A stretch of 64,000 nt of DNA from Dugong dugon (taxonomy: Eukaryota > Chordata > Mammalia > Sirenia > Dugongidae): the NCBI GenBank assembly GCA_030035585.1, contig CM057476.1, positions 23,482,501 to 23,546,500 of the forward strand. Reading direction: 5' to 3'. Shown one piece after another: positions 41,195 to 51,387 of the stretch. The notes beneath the pieces are model-generated. The model worked only from the letters and a program-made list of their open reading frames with translations, searched no databases and had not been told where the DNA came from. Both the position numbers and the translations under genes were made by a program. Every line of letters starts with the position of its first letter. The stretch's first letter is position 1.

Positions 41195-41323
41195 GTGAGG
41201 CCAGATGGGGACAAGGGAATCAGCTAACTTGTAGGTTACTGGGTGAGGGACCAGGCAGGTGGCCAGGGATGTGGGAGACACCAAAGTAGTATCTACCAAA
41301 GGACAGCCCATAGGAAGCTACTT

Positions 41324-41615
41324 CTTGTTGTTGTTGGGTGATGTCAACTTGGTTTCGATTCATAGCGACCCTATGTGACAGCAGAGCTGCCCCATAGGGT
41401 TTTCTAGGCTGTAATCTTCATACTTACCAAGCACTTACTTAGGATCACCCCTGCAACTCCAAATCCACTTCTACCACCCAAGTGGTGGCACCCAGGTGGT
41501 AGTGCCCAGGTGGCTCAGGGGCAGATCACTGGGTGTTTCTCCCATGGAGCCACTGGTTGGGTTCAAACCGCTTGGTTCGCAGCCAAGCACTTAACCATTG
41601 TGCCACCAGAGCTCC
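41324..41615 (-). mobile_element. AfroSINE with an internal insertion
   Basis: The antisense copy is split in the middle by about 90 bases (around 41425-41520) with local duplications such as 'ggtggcacccaggtggtagt'. Both ends ('gttgttgttgggtgatgtca' and 'ttgtgccaccagagctcc') are present. Confidence 0.75.
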
Positions 41616-41857
41616 ATGAGTTTACTGGGGGTTCCATTATCTAATGGGTTTGGGAAATCTGAATTTATCCAAGTCACACCAGGGTCTTTCTTGTAGAACA
41701 GATCAGAACATATATATCCTAATATGCACTGAGACTCCCTAAGAGAGGCATGGTACCTCAATTTGGCTGAACATAAGATGGTCTCTTATTTTACAGAAGA
41801 TCAAAAAAAAAAAAGTTTTTTAGCCGAGTTGAATAAATACACTTTTAGGATATAGAT

Positions 41858-42065
41858 GGGAATCCCTGGGTGGTGCAGATGGTTAATGCACTCAGCTGCT
41901 AACTGAAAGGTTGATGGTTCAAGTCCACCCAGGGACACCTCAGAAGAAAGGCCTGGAGGATCTACTTCCAAAAAAATCAACCATTAAAAAACCTACAGAG
42001 CACAGTTCTACTCTGATGCACATGGGGTAGCCATGAGTGACAGTCAACTGGATGGCAACTGGTAT
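41858..42065 (+). mobile_element. AfroSINE, second subfamily
   Basis: 'gggaatccctgggtggtgca', 'cactcagctgctaactgaaa', 'agaagaaaggcctggaggat' and 'agtcaactggatggcaactg'. Same subfamily as 26178-26385. Confidence 0.82.
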
Positions 42066-42175
42066 GGGATGCAGATGCAAAAGTCAAGTATCTACTTATA
42101 TTTCATTTATTAGTCACATACACATATTTGAAATCACACATCAAATACATTCATTTAGAAACGTTGCTATTTTCT

Positions 42176-43859
42176 TTTTTTTTTTATATTTTATCGTACT
42201 TCAGGTGAAGGCTTACAGAACAAATAGTTTCTCATGAAACAGTAGTACACATGTTGTTTTATGACACTGGTTAACAACCCCACAACATATTAAGCCTCTA
42301 ACTTCTCAACCTTTTATTTTTTTTTTTTTTGATGAAAATACAGATAGCCAAAGATACACCATTTCAAAAATTTCTACATACACAGTTCAGTGACATTGAC
42401 TACGGTCTTCCAACTGTGCTGTTATTCTCACTTAAGATGAAGGCTTACAGAAGAAAATAGTTTCTCATTTAACAGTTACTACACATGTTGCCCTATGACA
42501 ATGGTTAACAATCTCACAACACATCAAGAATATCCTTACTCCACCTTGTGTTCCCTATCACCAGGGGACTTCCTTGTCCCCTTCTGTCTTCTGGCCCTTG
42601 TCACTGGACTACTGTACCTCATTAGTCTCATTTGGCTTTTTTTTTTTTTTAACACCATTTCAAACGTTTTACTTACACATTTAAGTGATATTGACTATGC
42701 TCTTCCAATTGTGCTGCCATTCTCGCCCAATATGAAGGCTTACAGGACAAAACAGCCTCCCATTTAATAGTTACTACAAATGTTGCCCTATAACAGTGGT
42801 CAACAATCTCACAACACATCGACAGTGTCCTTACTCAACTTGTGTTCCTTATCATCAGTTTCCTACTCCCCCTCTGCCTTCTGGCTCTTGTCACCGGACT
42901 CCTGTACCTCGTTAGTCCCATTTAGTTTTACCGGGCTGTCCACTCCCAGGCTGAACATCGAACCTCGAAGGTAACTTCACCTCTGAGCTGAAAGGGTGTC
43001 TGGGGGCCACACTCTTGAGGTTTCTCCAGTATTCTTTAGGCCAGTAAATCTGGTCTTTTTTTTTTTTTTTTTTTTTTTTGGGAGTTAAAATTATGCTCTA
43101 CATCCTTCTCCAGCTCTGTCCAGAACCCTCTGTTGTGATCCTGGTCAGAGCAGTCAGTGGTGGTAGCCGGGCACCATCTAGCTGTGCTGGACTCAGTCCG
43201 GTGGAGGACTTGGTAGCTGTGGACAATTAGTCCTTTGGACTAATCTTTTTGTTGTATCCTGTTCTCTTCATTCTCCCTTGCTCCCGAAGGGATGAGACCA
43301 GTGGAGTATCTTAGATGGCCGCTCATAGGCTTTTAAGAACCCAGACACTACTCACCAAGGTAGAATGTAGAGCATTATCTTTATAAGTAGTGTCATGCCA
43401 ATTGAGCTAGATGTTCCCAGAGACCATGGTCCCCAGAGCCCTCCGTCCAACAACTCAGTCCCTCGGGGGGTTGGATGTGTCTATAGGGCCTCCATGACTT
43501 TTCCTTGTGCAGGTTGTGTTAGTTTCCCCTGTACTGTGTACTATCTCACCTCTCACCCAAGCAAGGTACCACTTATCTATTGCCTATTTAGTATTCCCCC
43601 CCCCTTCCCTGGTAACCAACAAGGATTGTTACATTCTGCATGTGAATTTTTTCATGGGTTTTTACAATAGAGGTCTCATACAATATTTGTCCTTTTGTGA
43701 TTGACTTATTTCACTCAGCATAATGTCCTCCAGTTTCATCCATGTTATGAGATGGTTCACAGATTCATTGTTGTTCTTTCTCATTGCATAGTACTCCACT
43801 GTGTGCATGTACCATAGTTTGTGTATCCATTCATCTGTTGATGGAGGTTGTTTCCATCG
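42176..43859 (-). mobile_element. L1 LINE with 20-bp target duplication
   Basis: A 5'-truncated L1 in antisense, starting with its poly(A) as T-runs. The 20-bp word TAGAAACGTTGCTATTTTCT occurs at 42156-42175 and again at 43860-43879, giving exact borders. The UTR contains three copies of a module anchored by 'tgaaggcttacag' (at 42206, 42438 and 42733) and poly-T tracts at about 42317, 42640 and 43058. It ends near the ORF2 C-terminus ('actccactgtgtgcatgtac'). Confidence 0.92.
42205..42940 (-). repeat. Triplicated module in the L1 3' UTR
   Basis: Anchors 'tgaaggcttacag' at 42206, 42438 and 42733 are spaced 232 and 295 bases apart. The second and third units also share 'caatctcacaacacatc' and a stretch ending 'ctcattagtctcattt' (in the third unit 'ctcgttagtcccattt'). 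Confidence 0.75.
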
Positions 43860-44004
43860 TAGAAACGTTGCTATTTTCTACTCTCACATTTCCTAAAACA
43901 GTTTTATTTGAATTACCTCAGAATCTTTGAAATCACCTGGAACATTTTTTGAATCATTTAATGCTGTTTCCATCACTTTGGAGAGGAGGCAGGGTATGAC
44001 CCTG

Positions 44005-44215
44005 AAGCTTGATTCCCTGGGTTCACATCGCTCTTTGACTGTGCAACCTTGGGAAGGTGGCTTATTCTTTTGTGCCTCAGTTTTCTTATCTGTAAAAGGG
44101 GAAAATAATTGTATTTTGCTAGTTCACAGAATTGTTATGAGGGGTTAAAACATATAAAGTACTTAGAACAGGGCCTGCTACCTCGTAAGTGCTTGGTAAA
44201 AGCCAAAAACCCACT
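44005..44215 (+). mobile_element. MIR SINE
   Basis: 'gattccctgggttcacatcg', 'tgtgcaaccttgggaaggtg', 'gtgcctcagttttcttatct' and 'ttgttatgaggggttaaaac' are in MIR order. Confidence 0.78.
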
Positions 44216-44243
44216 GCCTTTGAGTCTACATATATGTGAAGAC

Positions 44244-44370
44244 AACCAAAAACCAAACTTATGGCCATCGAGTCAATTCCAACTCACAGGGACTCTATAG
44301 GACAGAGTAGAACTGCCCCGTAGGGTTTCCAAGGCTGTAAATCTTTACAGAAGTAGACTACCACATCTTT
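44244..44370 (-). mobile_element. AfroSINE 3' half
   Basis: Antisense 3' half: 'ccatcgagtcaattccaact', 'ctgccccgtagggtttccaa' and 'ctgtaaatctttacagaagt'. The head is missing; it abuts L1 sequence. Confidence 0.78.
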
Positions 44371-44895
44371 GCCACAAAAACCATATTGTTTTCCATAGTG
44401 GTTGTACCATTTTACATTCCAACCAGCAGTGCATAAGAGTTCCAATCTCCCCACAACCTCTCCGACATTTATTGTTTTTCTGGTTTTTTGATTCATGCCA
44501 GTAATGTCGGTGTGAGATGGTATCTCAGTGTAGTTTTGATTTGCATTTCTCTAATGGCTAATGATCTCGAGCATTTCTTCATGTGTCTGTTAGCTACCTG
44601 AACATTTGCTTTGGAGAAATGTCTGTTCATATCCTTCACTCATTTTTTAAATTGGATTATTTGTCTTTTTGTTGTTGAGGTGTTGAAGTATTTTGTAGAT
44701 TAGACCCTTGTCGGATATGTTGTTGCCAAAAATTTTTTCCCAGTCTGTAGGTTCTCTTTTTACTCTTTTGGTGAAGTCTTTTGATGAGCATAAGTGTTTA
44801 ATTTTTGGAGGCATGATCTTTAAAAGCCTCATTTACCCTGGCCTCTGTGAGACTAAATCTGTGTTGAATGCCTTGGTTTCCTTTTAAACCTGTTT
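44371..44895 (-). mobile_element. L1 LINE, ORF2 3' part
   Basis: The minus strand encodes an L1 ORF2 segment (DWEKIFGNNISDKGLIYKIL at about 44740-44681, then NNKKTNNPI) with stops elsewhere. It lies 5' (in L1 sense) of the region covered by 42176-43859 but is a separate insertion, since the 20-bp duplication closes the other one. Confidence 0.75.
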
Positions 44896-44902
44896 CACAA
44901 GG

Positions 44903-45382
44903 TGTGATAGTTAAAGTGGTGTGTCAGCTTGGCTGGGCCATGATCCTCAGTGGTTTGGCAGTTATGATATAGTTTGGCAGCTTTTTAATGATGTAATCAC
45001 CTCCATAATGAGATCTGATTATGGAGATGATTACATCCATGATGAGATCTGTTGTGAATAGCCAGTCAGCTGAAAGAGAGTTTCCTTTGGGGTGTGGCCT
45101 GCATCCAATATAGGTGGACTTTTTGGCAAGGCTCGCTGGCTTTTGCTTGCTCTGGATCCTGCAGCTGGCTCCTGTTCATCTGACCTCCAGTTCTTGGGAC
45201 TTGAGCTAGCAGCTTGCCTGCCAATCTTGGGATTCATCAGCCTCCATGGTCTGTATCTCTGGTTCACCAGCACCTACAGCTACATGAGTTGAGAGAAGCC
45301 TCCAGCCTGACCCACAGATTTGGGACTTACCAGCCTTTACAACCACGTGAGCCATTTCCTTGAAGTATGTATTTCTCTCTCT

Positions 45383-45464
<82 letters not shown>

Positions 45465-45543
45465 TGTATATGTGTATGTATATATATATAGAGAGAGAGA
45501 CACTTCACTGGTTTTGCTTCTCTAGAAAACCCAGCCTAAGACA
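44903..45543 (+). mobile_element. Solo LTR, ERVL (MLT2-like) type
   Basis: Begins TGTGATAGTTAA and ends CCTAAGACA. The 5-bp flank CAAGG occurs at 44898-44902 and at 45544-45548, an exact target duplication. It is homologous throughout to 3139-3562 but longer, partly because a TA/CA microsatellite has grown near its 3' end and partly from extra sequence at about 45050-45190. Confidence 0.8.
45383..45501 (+). repeat. TA/CA/GA microsatellite
   Basis: A CT run, then long (TA)n blocks broken by single C steps, then (CA)n, a TATG stretch and (GA)n. It sits inside the LTR at 44903-45543. Open frames across it are artefacts. Confidence 0.95.
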
Positions 45544-45599
45544 CAAGGTAACTTCTGTAGCATCTAAAATTTTCACTGCCTGAAGTCATTTCAGTCTGA

Positions 45600-45850
45600 T
45601 GCATCTTTCTCAACAAAACTTGTTACCCAAAATTAAGTAATTGAGAAAATGGCCCATCTGTTTCTGAGGAATTGGGTGGGAGCAAATCCTTACACACACT
45701 CACTTCTGCTTTCTTCCCTTTGTTAGAAGTGAATCACTAGTTCCAGCCCACACTCAGGGGAGAGGAATTAGGCCCCACCTCTCAAAGGGAGATATGCCAA
45801 AGAATTTGGGGACATATTTAAAAACCACCAAAGTGAGGCAGAGACCCATG
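45600..45850. mobile_element. MaLR-like LTR scrap
   Basis: 'agaagtgaatcactagttcc', 'agcccacactcaggggagag' and 'gacatatttaaaaaccacca' resemble part of the old LTR repeat at 5015-5560. Boundaries uncertain. Confidence 0.4.
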
Positions 45851-46478
45851 AAGTGTAGGCAATTGCTGCTTTCAGTTAGTGTTACTGAGAAACGGAGGGA
45901 AAGATGGAAGCAGGCTCAGAGAGGGTTAGGGACTTGCACAGGGTCACACAGCTAGGTTGAGGCAGAGATGGGTTCAGCTCCAGGGCGGTTGATTCCAGAG
46001 CCTGTTTATTTCCCTTCTTACCCTCGAAGATTTGCTGCAGAGAAGATGAAGGGGAGATCTGGGAATAACAACAACAGTGACAACAGCAGCAAGTATAGTA
46101 ATAACAGTATCTACAGAATGCTACTGCGAGCGGAGCACTGTGTTTTGTAATTATTCTCTCCAGTCCTCAGGTCAACCCTACAAGGAAGGCATCATGATCT
46201 TCATTTTAGGGATCAGGAAACTGAGGCTGGAGCAGGTAAGTGCTTTCTCTATGGTCACCCAAAAAAACAGTGGTGCAGTGGGTGTTCCCAGTCTGGCCCA
46301 TGTTCGAGTCACAGCTCCTACTGCACTGTCCAGGCCTCTGGAGCATCTGTGATGTGTCCTCCCTGCTGGGCACCCAGCCTTCTCACCTGCCATCCTCCAC
46401 CTGGTCCCTAGCCCCCAGTCCTCTGAGGGCCTGCACCAAAGGGGTCTGGAGAAGCCACTGCCTGAGCTCTGCCAGCAG
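45851..46478. other. Non-coding DNA with MIR/L2 pieces
   Basis: MIR-like phrases at 45915-45965 ('caggctcagagagggttagg') and 46185-46235 ('ggaaactgaggctggagcag'). Confidence 0.4.
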
Positions 46479-46542
46479 AATCAGCTCCCTGGAGGTAGAC
46501 AAGACAGAGGCTGAGATGGGGCAGCTGAAGGAGCAGCTGAAC
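46479..46542 (+). other. Candidate coding exon B, coiled-coil-like
   Basis: 64 bases from acceptor tgccagcag (ending 46478) to donor AAC|gtacgg at 46543. After one base completing a split codon the phase reads ISSLEVDKTEAEMGQLKEQL plus N. Hydrophobic residues fall at near-heptad spacing between charged ones, as in a coiled coil. The start phase fits exon A and the end phase fits exon C. I recognise no family. Confidence 0.25.
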
Positions 46543-47114
46543 GTACGGAGGATGGGAGGGGAGGTTGACAAGCACAGCCAGCCAGGGTGAACCAGGAGCC
46601 AGTGCTTCCCCTCTCAGAGTTCAAGGTCATGATCACAGCTATTTTCAGCTTAGGCATCTGTGCGTCACTTGACATTTTCACACTCAATTTTTGTTCATTT
46701 CTCTGCAGGTGGCTAGAGGACAGGTGAGGAAATGGAGGGTCAGAAAAGGAAAGTGGCTTACCCCAAATCACACAACCAGGCCAGGGCTCCGACTTCTGAC
46801 ATCCTGCCCAAGAAAATGTCCTCTTTCTACCCCGCGCCCCCACCACCACCCACTCTCGCTGGCTTGGCTGGGGCTGAGGTGGGCATTATCCTTGGGGCTT
46901 CACCACGACCATAATGGCCATGACCATCACTGGGGACCTGCCATGGGCTAGGCACCCTGCCAGGTGATCCACATTTGTTAACATGTTAAAACCTCAGAGC
47001 AGTTTCCCAAGGGAGAGATTATTATCCCCATTTTACAGAGAGAAAGGAGACACCAGCAGGTTAAGAAACTTGCCTGAAATCATAGAGCTAGAACTAGTAC
47101 TGCAACCCAGGTCC
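46543..47114. other. Non-coding DNA between candidate exons
   Basis: MIR-like phrases near 46700-46790 and 46990-47110. No gene beyond the flanking candidate exons. Confidence 0.35.
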
Positions 47115-47745
47115 TCCTTTTCTTTTTTTAAATTGAAATATAATTCATATACCGTATTTGAAAGTATGCAATTCAGTAGTTTTTAGTATATTCACACCAT
47201 TGTGCAACCACCCACCAACACCGGTTGCTTTCGAGTCGATTCCAACTCATGGTGACCCATGTGTGTCAGAGTAGAACGGTGCTCCATAGGGTTTTCAGTG
47301 GCTGGTTTTTTTGGAAGTAGGTTGCCAGGCCTTTCTTCCAAGGTGCCTCAGGGTGTACTCAAACCTCTAACCTTTCAATCAGCAGCTGAGAGCATTAATT
47401 GCACCATCCAAGGAATGTGCAACCATCACCGCTATCTAATTCCAGAACATTTTCATCACCACAAAAAGAACCCCATACCCATTAGCAGTCATTTCCCATC
47501 TCCCCCCAGCCCCTGGCAACCACTAATCTACTTTCTGCCTATAGACTTGCCTATTCCTGACATTTCATATAAATGAAATCATACAATATGTGGCCTTTTG
47601 TGTCTGGCTTCTTTCACTTCACTCGGAATAATATTTTCGAGGTTCATCCATGTTGTAGCATGTACAGTATTTCATTCCTTTTTATGGCTAAATAATATTC
47701 CACTGTATAGGTATAGACGTTTTGCTTATCCATTCATAACTGAAG
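47115..47745 (-). mobile_element. L1 3' end interrupted by a SINE
   Basis: 'ttgaaatataattcatatac', 'agcccctggcaaccactaat', 'tttcatataaatgaaatcat' and 'aataatattccactgtatag' are the antisense L1 3' landmarks. The SINE at 47211-47415 lies within. Confidence 0.8.
47211..47415 (-). mobile_element. AfroSINE nested in L1, with target duplication
   Basis: Antisense copy of the second subfamily ('gtaggttgccaggcctttct'). The identical 10-mers TGTGCAACCA flank it at 47201-47210 and 47416-47425. Confidence 0.88.
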
Positions 47746-47863
47746 CCCCCTTCACCCCAAAGCCCAGAGCTCTTCCTGGTGGTCCTGAGTGCCAGCCAGG
47801 CGGCCTTGGAGCTGTGGAGGGCTGCCGTCTGCATTGCTGGGGCTTCACTATCTCACCCTGCAG

Positions 47864-47953
47864 ATGGCTGACATTGTCCAGTCCCATGACCACATGACTG
47901 AGCAGCTGAGATGCTACCACATCAGCAAAGGGCTCAAGAGGAAAATGAGCCGG
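47864..47953 (+). other. Candidate coding exon C
   Basis: 90 bases after a good acceptor (ctatctcaccctgcag, ending 47863) and before a weak donor (CGG|gtggtg). In phase 0 it reads MADIVQSHDHMTEQLRCYHI, then SKGLKRKMSR, which looks like ordinary soluble helical protein. Phase 0 at both ends fits exons B and D. An ATG right after the splice site also allows a start here. No family recognised. Confidence 0.28.
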
Positions 47954-48329
47954 GTGGTGTGGAGCTGCCCTGAGGGGCAGCCAGGGGCTCCTGTTCAGCA
48001 CCCCAGGGGTTGTGGGCAGAGCTTAGACTCAGGATGTAAGAACGTGGAGGTTCCCACTGACCCACTCCTCAGTAATGATAATGTTGATAGCTTTAACTGT
48101 AATAACAACAATAGTAGTACTACCAATTGTGAAAGTTCAAAACAGCACAAGCCTGCTGTGTACTTGACATTCCCTGGGCCCTCTGTGGGGGGCCCTTCCT
48201 TAAATTAGAAGAATCACCACCCAGTTCACATTTATTATCTCATAGCAACCTCACAACAGATAGCTGATGGAGAAGTGGGGTTCGAGCTTGGCCTTAGAAA
48301 GGGGGCTGAGAGAGTTTGTGCTCTTGTTA
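47954..48329. other. Non-coding DNA
   Basis: A MIR-like phrase near 48215-48290; an open frame continues from exon C to 48208 but loses protein-like composition. Nothing else. Confidence 0.35.
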
Positions 48330-49085
48330 GGTGCGGTCGAGTCAGCTCCGACTCATAGTGACCCTGTGTACAACAAAACAAAACACTGCCTGGTCCTCCA
48401 CCATCCTCACAATCACTGCTATGCTTGAGCCCATTGTTGCAGCCACTGTGTCAATCCATCTCCTTAAGGGTCTTCCTCTTTCTCGCTGACCCTCTACTTT
48501 ACCAAGCATGATGTCCTTCTCCAGGGACTGATCCCTCCCGATAACATGTCCAAAATATGTGAGACAAACTCTCGCCATCCTTGCTTCTAAGGAGCATTCT
48601 GGATGTACTTCTTCGAACACAAATTTGTTCATTCTTTTGGCAGTCCGTGGTATATTCAGTATCCTTCACCATCACCACAATTCAAAGGCATCAGTTCTTC
48701 CTTGGTCTTCCTTATTCATCATCCAGCTTTCACATGCACGAGGCAATTGAAAACACCATGGCTTGGGTCAGGCGCTCCTTTTTCTTCAAGGTGATATCTC
48801 GGCTTTTTCACACTTTAAAGAGGCCTTTTGCAGCAGATTTGCCCAATGCAATGTGACTTTTGATTTCTTGACTACTGCGTCCATGGATGTTTATTGTGGA
48901 TCCAAGTAAAATGAAATCCTTAACAACTTCAATCTTTTCTCTGTTTATCATGATGTTGCTTATTGGTCCAGCTGTGAAGATTTTTGTTTTCTTCATGTTG
49001 ACATGCAATCCATACTGAAGGCTGTGGTTTTTGATCTTCATCGGCAAGTGCTTCAAGTCCTCTTCACCTTCAGCAAGCAAGGTTG
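48330..49085 (-). mobile_element. RTE-type LINE, reverse transcriptase 3' part
   Basis: The minus strand from 49080 encodes the end of an RTE/BovB-like reverse transcriptase (LAEGEEDLKHL, NMKKTKIFTAGP, EVVKDFILLGSTI). After a frame change it continues with the C-terminal part (LTYFGHVIGRDQSLEKDIML and GRPLRRWIDTV). It ends at 48341 in 'gtcgagtcagctccgactca', the same tail word as AfroSINEs. At least one frameshift and a 5' truncation make it inactive. Confidence 0.85.
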
Positions 49086-50143
49086 TGTCAGAGTTGAGAG
49101 AGTTTGGTGAGGAGCAAATAGGAAGCTCCTGGGGCAGAGGCGAGCTGTAGGCCTGCAGGATAGGTGGCCAAGGCTGCTGGCCAGGTGAGGTGAGGATGCC
49201 TGGGAATCCCCTGTTCCCCAGAGCAGCCTAGCCTGGTCTGACCTGGGAGCCAGGCAGGCAGCTTTCTGGGCACCCAGCAGGCCGTGGTGAGGCTATGGCA
49301 CCCTGACTCCTCTTGAGGGCAACCTGAGCGTGTCCCAAGTTCAGAGCACTCAACCCAGGCAGCATTTCCACCTCTTGATGCCCTGAGGACTTACCCAGAG
49401 GATTGGGGGCCCAATGGCTAAGAGCCTGGGCTGTGGAGTTGGGTGGGGGGGAAGGTCAGTTCAAATTCTAGCCACAAATAGTCATGCATTTAATAACAGA
49501 ACAATGACTGAGTACTCTCTGTACTCCAAGTGTGGTGATTGCCTCATTTGACCCTCACAGCAGCCCTGAGGGGTGGGCACCAGAGGAGATGCAGGCCAAT
49601 CACTTGCTCAGGGTGACACACTAGAAACCGAGCCCCAGGTCCATGGGACTCTGGGCTGGGCTCTTCATCCCCAGCTGTACTAGTTCCCTCCCAGCTCCGC
49701 TGCCTTCCAGCTGTAAGAGTCTGTATGCTCTCTCTGGGACTCAGGGTTCTCATCTGTAAAATGGGCATGTAAACCATGCCGACCCCATGGGGATATTAGG
49801 TAGATTAAGGGAGACAGTCCAAGTAAGTGATTTTTGCACGGAGCCCAGCACATGGTGATTTCTTGGCAAATGGCATCACCATCACCATCATTATTACTAG
49901 TAATCTGGAAGTCAAACCTGAATGATCAGCCAGTCCAGCCCGCTCATTGTACAGATGGAGAAAATGAGGCTGACAGGGGTTGGTGGGTCACACAGTTGGA
50001 GAGCAGTGAAGAAGTGATAGGATTCCAGGCCTCAGCCCGCCATCTCTAGCCTCCCCACCCAGCATGATGATAACCTCAGGCCCCCCATGAGTGTAGCCCC
50101 AGTGGGGGTCCTAGGTGGGACTAACCCAGCTCTGTCTCCCCAG
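49086..50143. other. Non-coding DNA with MIR/L2 pieces
   Basis: Antisense MIR/L2-like landmarks near 49545-49625 ('gaccctcacagcagccctga') and 49915-50000. No gene visible until the candidate exon at 50144. Confidence 0.4.
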
Positions 50144-50179
50144 ACGCCCAAGGTGGAGCAGATGGAGACTCAGCACTGA
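50144..50179 (+). other. Candidate terminal coding segment D
   Basis: After a strong acceptor (cagctctgtctccccag, ending 50143), phase 0 reads TPKVEQMETQH and then stops at TGA 50177-50179, so it could close the frame of exons A-C. I find no canonical AATAAA in the next kilobase, which counts against a simple 3' end here. Confidence 0.22.
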
Positions 50180-51249
50180 GTTCCCGCGCTACAGCTGGCT
50201 GCCTTGCCCAGGGAGCCAGCTCTCCTGTTCCTCCACCTCAGATTCTTCACACCTCCCAGCCACCCTGACACCCCTGAGGGACATCCCTGCCTTCCTGGAC
50301 ATGACCTTGGAGCCCTCAGGTGGCTTACCAGAGCCTGGCTTGAGAGTCTGGACTCATGGAAACTCCAGCTCCCGAGCCCCTTTGTGCCTCTTTACCCAGC
50401 AGAGGCTGAGGCACCAAGTAGACGCTCTGCAGGGTCCCAACTTGGATGCTGAGACCCAAACTCCACTCCCAGGGAGCACATGTCCCCATCCTGGGTATGG
50501 GGGCAGTGCTGACACCCACTCACAAAGTTCCATCACCAGTGTTGTTCCCAGAGTGTCACAGTTCTGGAATGCCCACTACCAAGTCAGGTTTCTATCAGAG
50601 AAGCAGAGCCACCAGGAGAGGGTAAGGATTTGTCACAGGTGTTTGGCCTTAGGCGATTGCGGGAGTTGGTTAAGCTGTCTCAGTAAGGCTGTGGTCCCTG
50701 AGTCTGATGCTGGAGCTCCAAGGGCAGGCTGTCAGGAAGGAAAGAAGGATGTAAAGTAGGGGGAGTAGGAACACGCTGCAGCCCTTGAGGATTGACTTGA
50801 AACTCGTGTCAGTTCCTTTTGCCTCTGACCTCGAAGGTGTGCATGGGTATCTTTAGTCCCAGTCACAGAACTAAACACACACAACTGGCCCAGGTGTCAG
50901 AGAAGTTGAAGGACAACCAAGGGAAAGGTAAAGCAGTTGCAGGCCTGGCCACTGCCTCAGACAAATGAAGCGAGCCAGCAAATCCACTTTGAAGTGTGTA
51001 AGCTACAAAATGGCTGCTGTTTCACTTCCACCCTCCAGGTCTTGCACAAGGATCTCTCTTGTGGCCCACCCAGGAAAGGAAATTCTGGGAAATGTCATTC
51101 GGCCTAGCCAAGTTGACATATTACAAACCCACCACAGCCTCTGAGGCATCCACCACAATCCTTCTAGCTGCTTCTGTGGATTTGTCCATTTTTTTATGCT
51201 ATGCTGACCTCTCTAACTCCCATTATCCATCAGGGAAAAGAGCATAAGC
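50180..51249. other. DNA after candidate exon D, no other feature
   Basis: A long open frame in another phase (50115-50759) shows no domain and low-complexity composition. No repeat recognised. Confidence 0.35.
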
Positions 51250-51387
51250 TCTGGAGGTCTACCGACCTGCATTCAAACTCTTGCTCTGCCACTTACTGAG
51301 CTCTGAGCTTCAGTTTTCCCATCTGTAAAGTGGAATAATAATAGTACACAGCTTGCAGAAATAACATGAGGAGTAAAGATAACGTAC
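51250..51387 (+). mobile_element. MIR SINE
   Basis: 'gcattcaaactcttgctctg', 'ccacttactgagctctgagc' and 'ttttcccatctgtaaagtgg' are in MIR order. Confidence 0.7.

Noticed and set aside
42495-43704. Several 60-91-codon plus-strand frames
   Set aside because: They are antisense readings of the L1 3' UTR bounded by target duplications.
45206-45583. Open frames across the TA/CA microsatellite
   Set aside because: Products are Ile/Tyr/Thr/His repeats produced by the microsatellite.
50115-50759. 214-codon plus-strand open frame
   Set aside because: No domain, composition typical of non-coding GC-rich DNA, and no splice or poly(A) support in that phase. Only the first 36 bases after the acceptor are kept, in a different phase, as a candidate.
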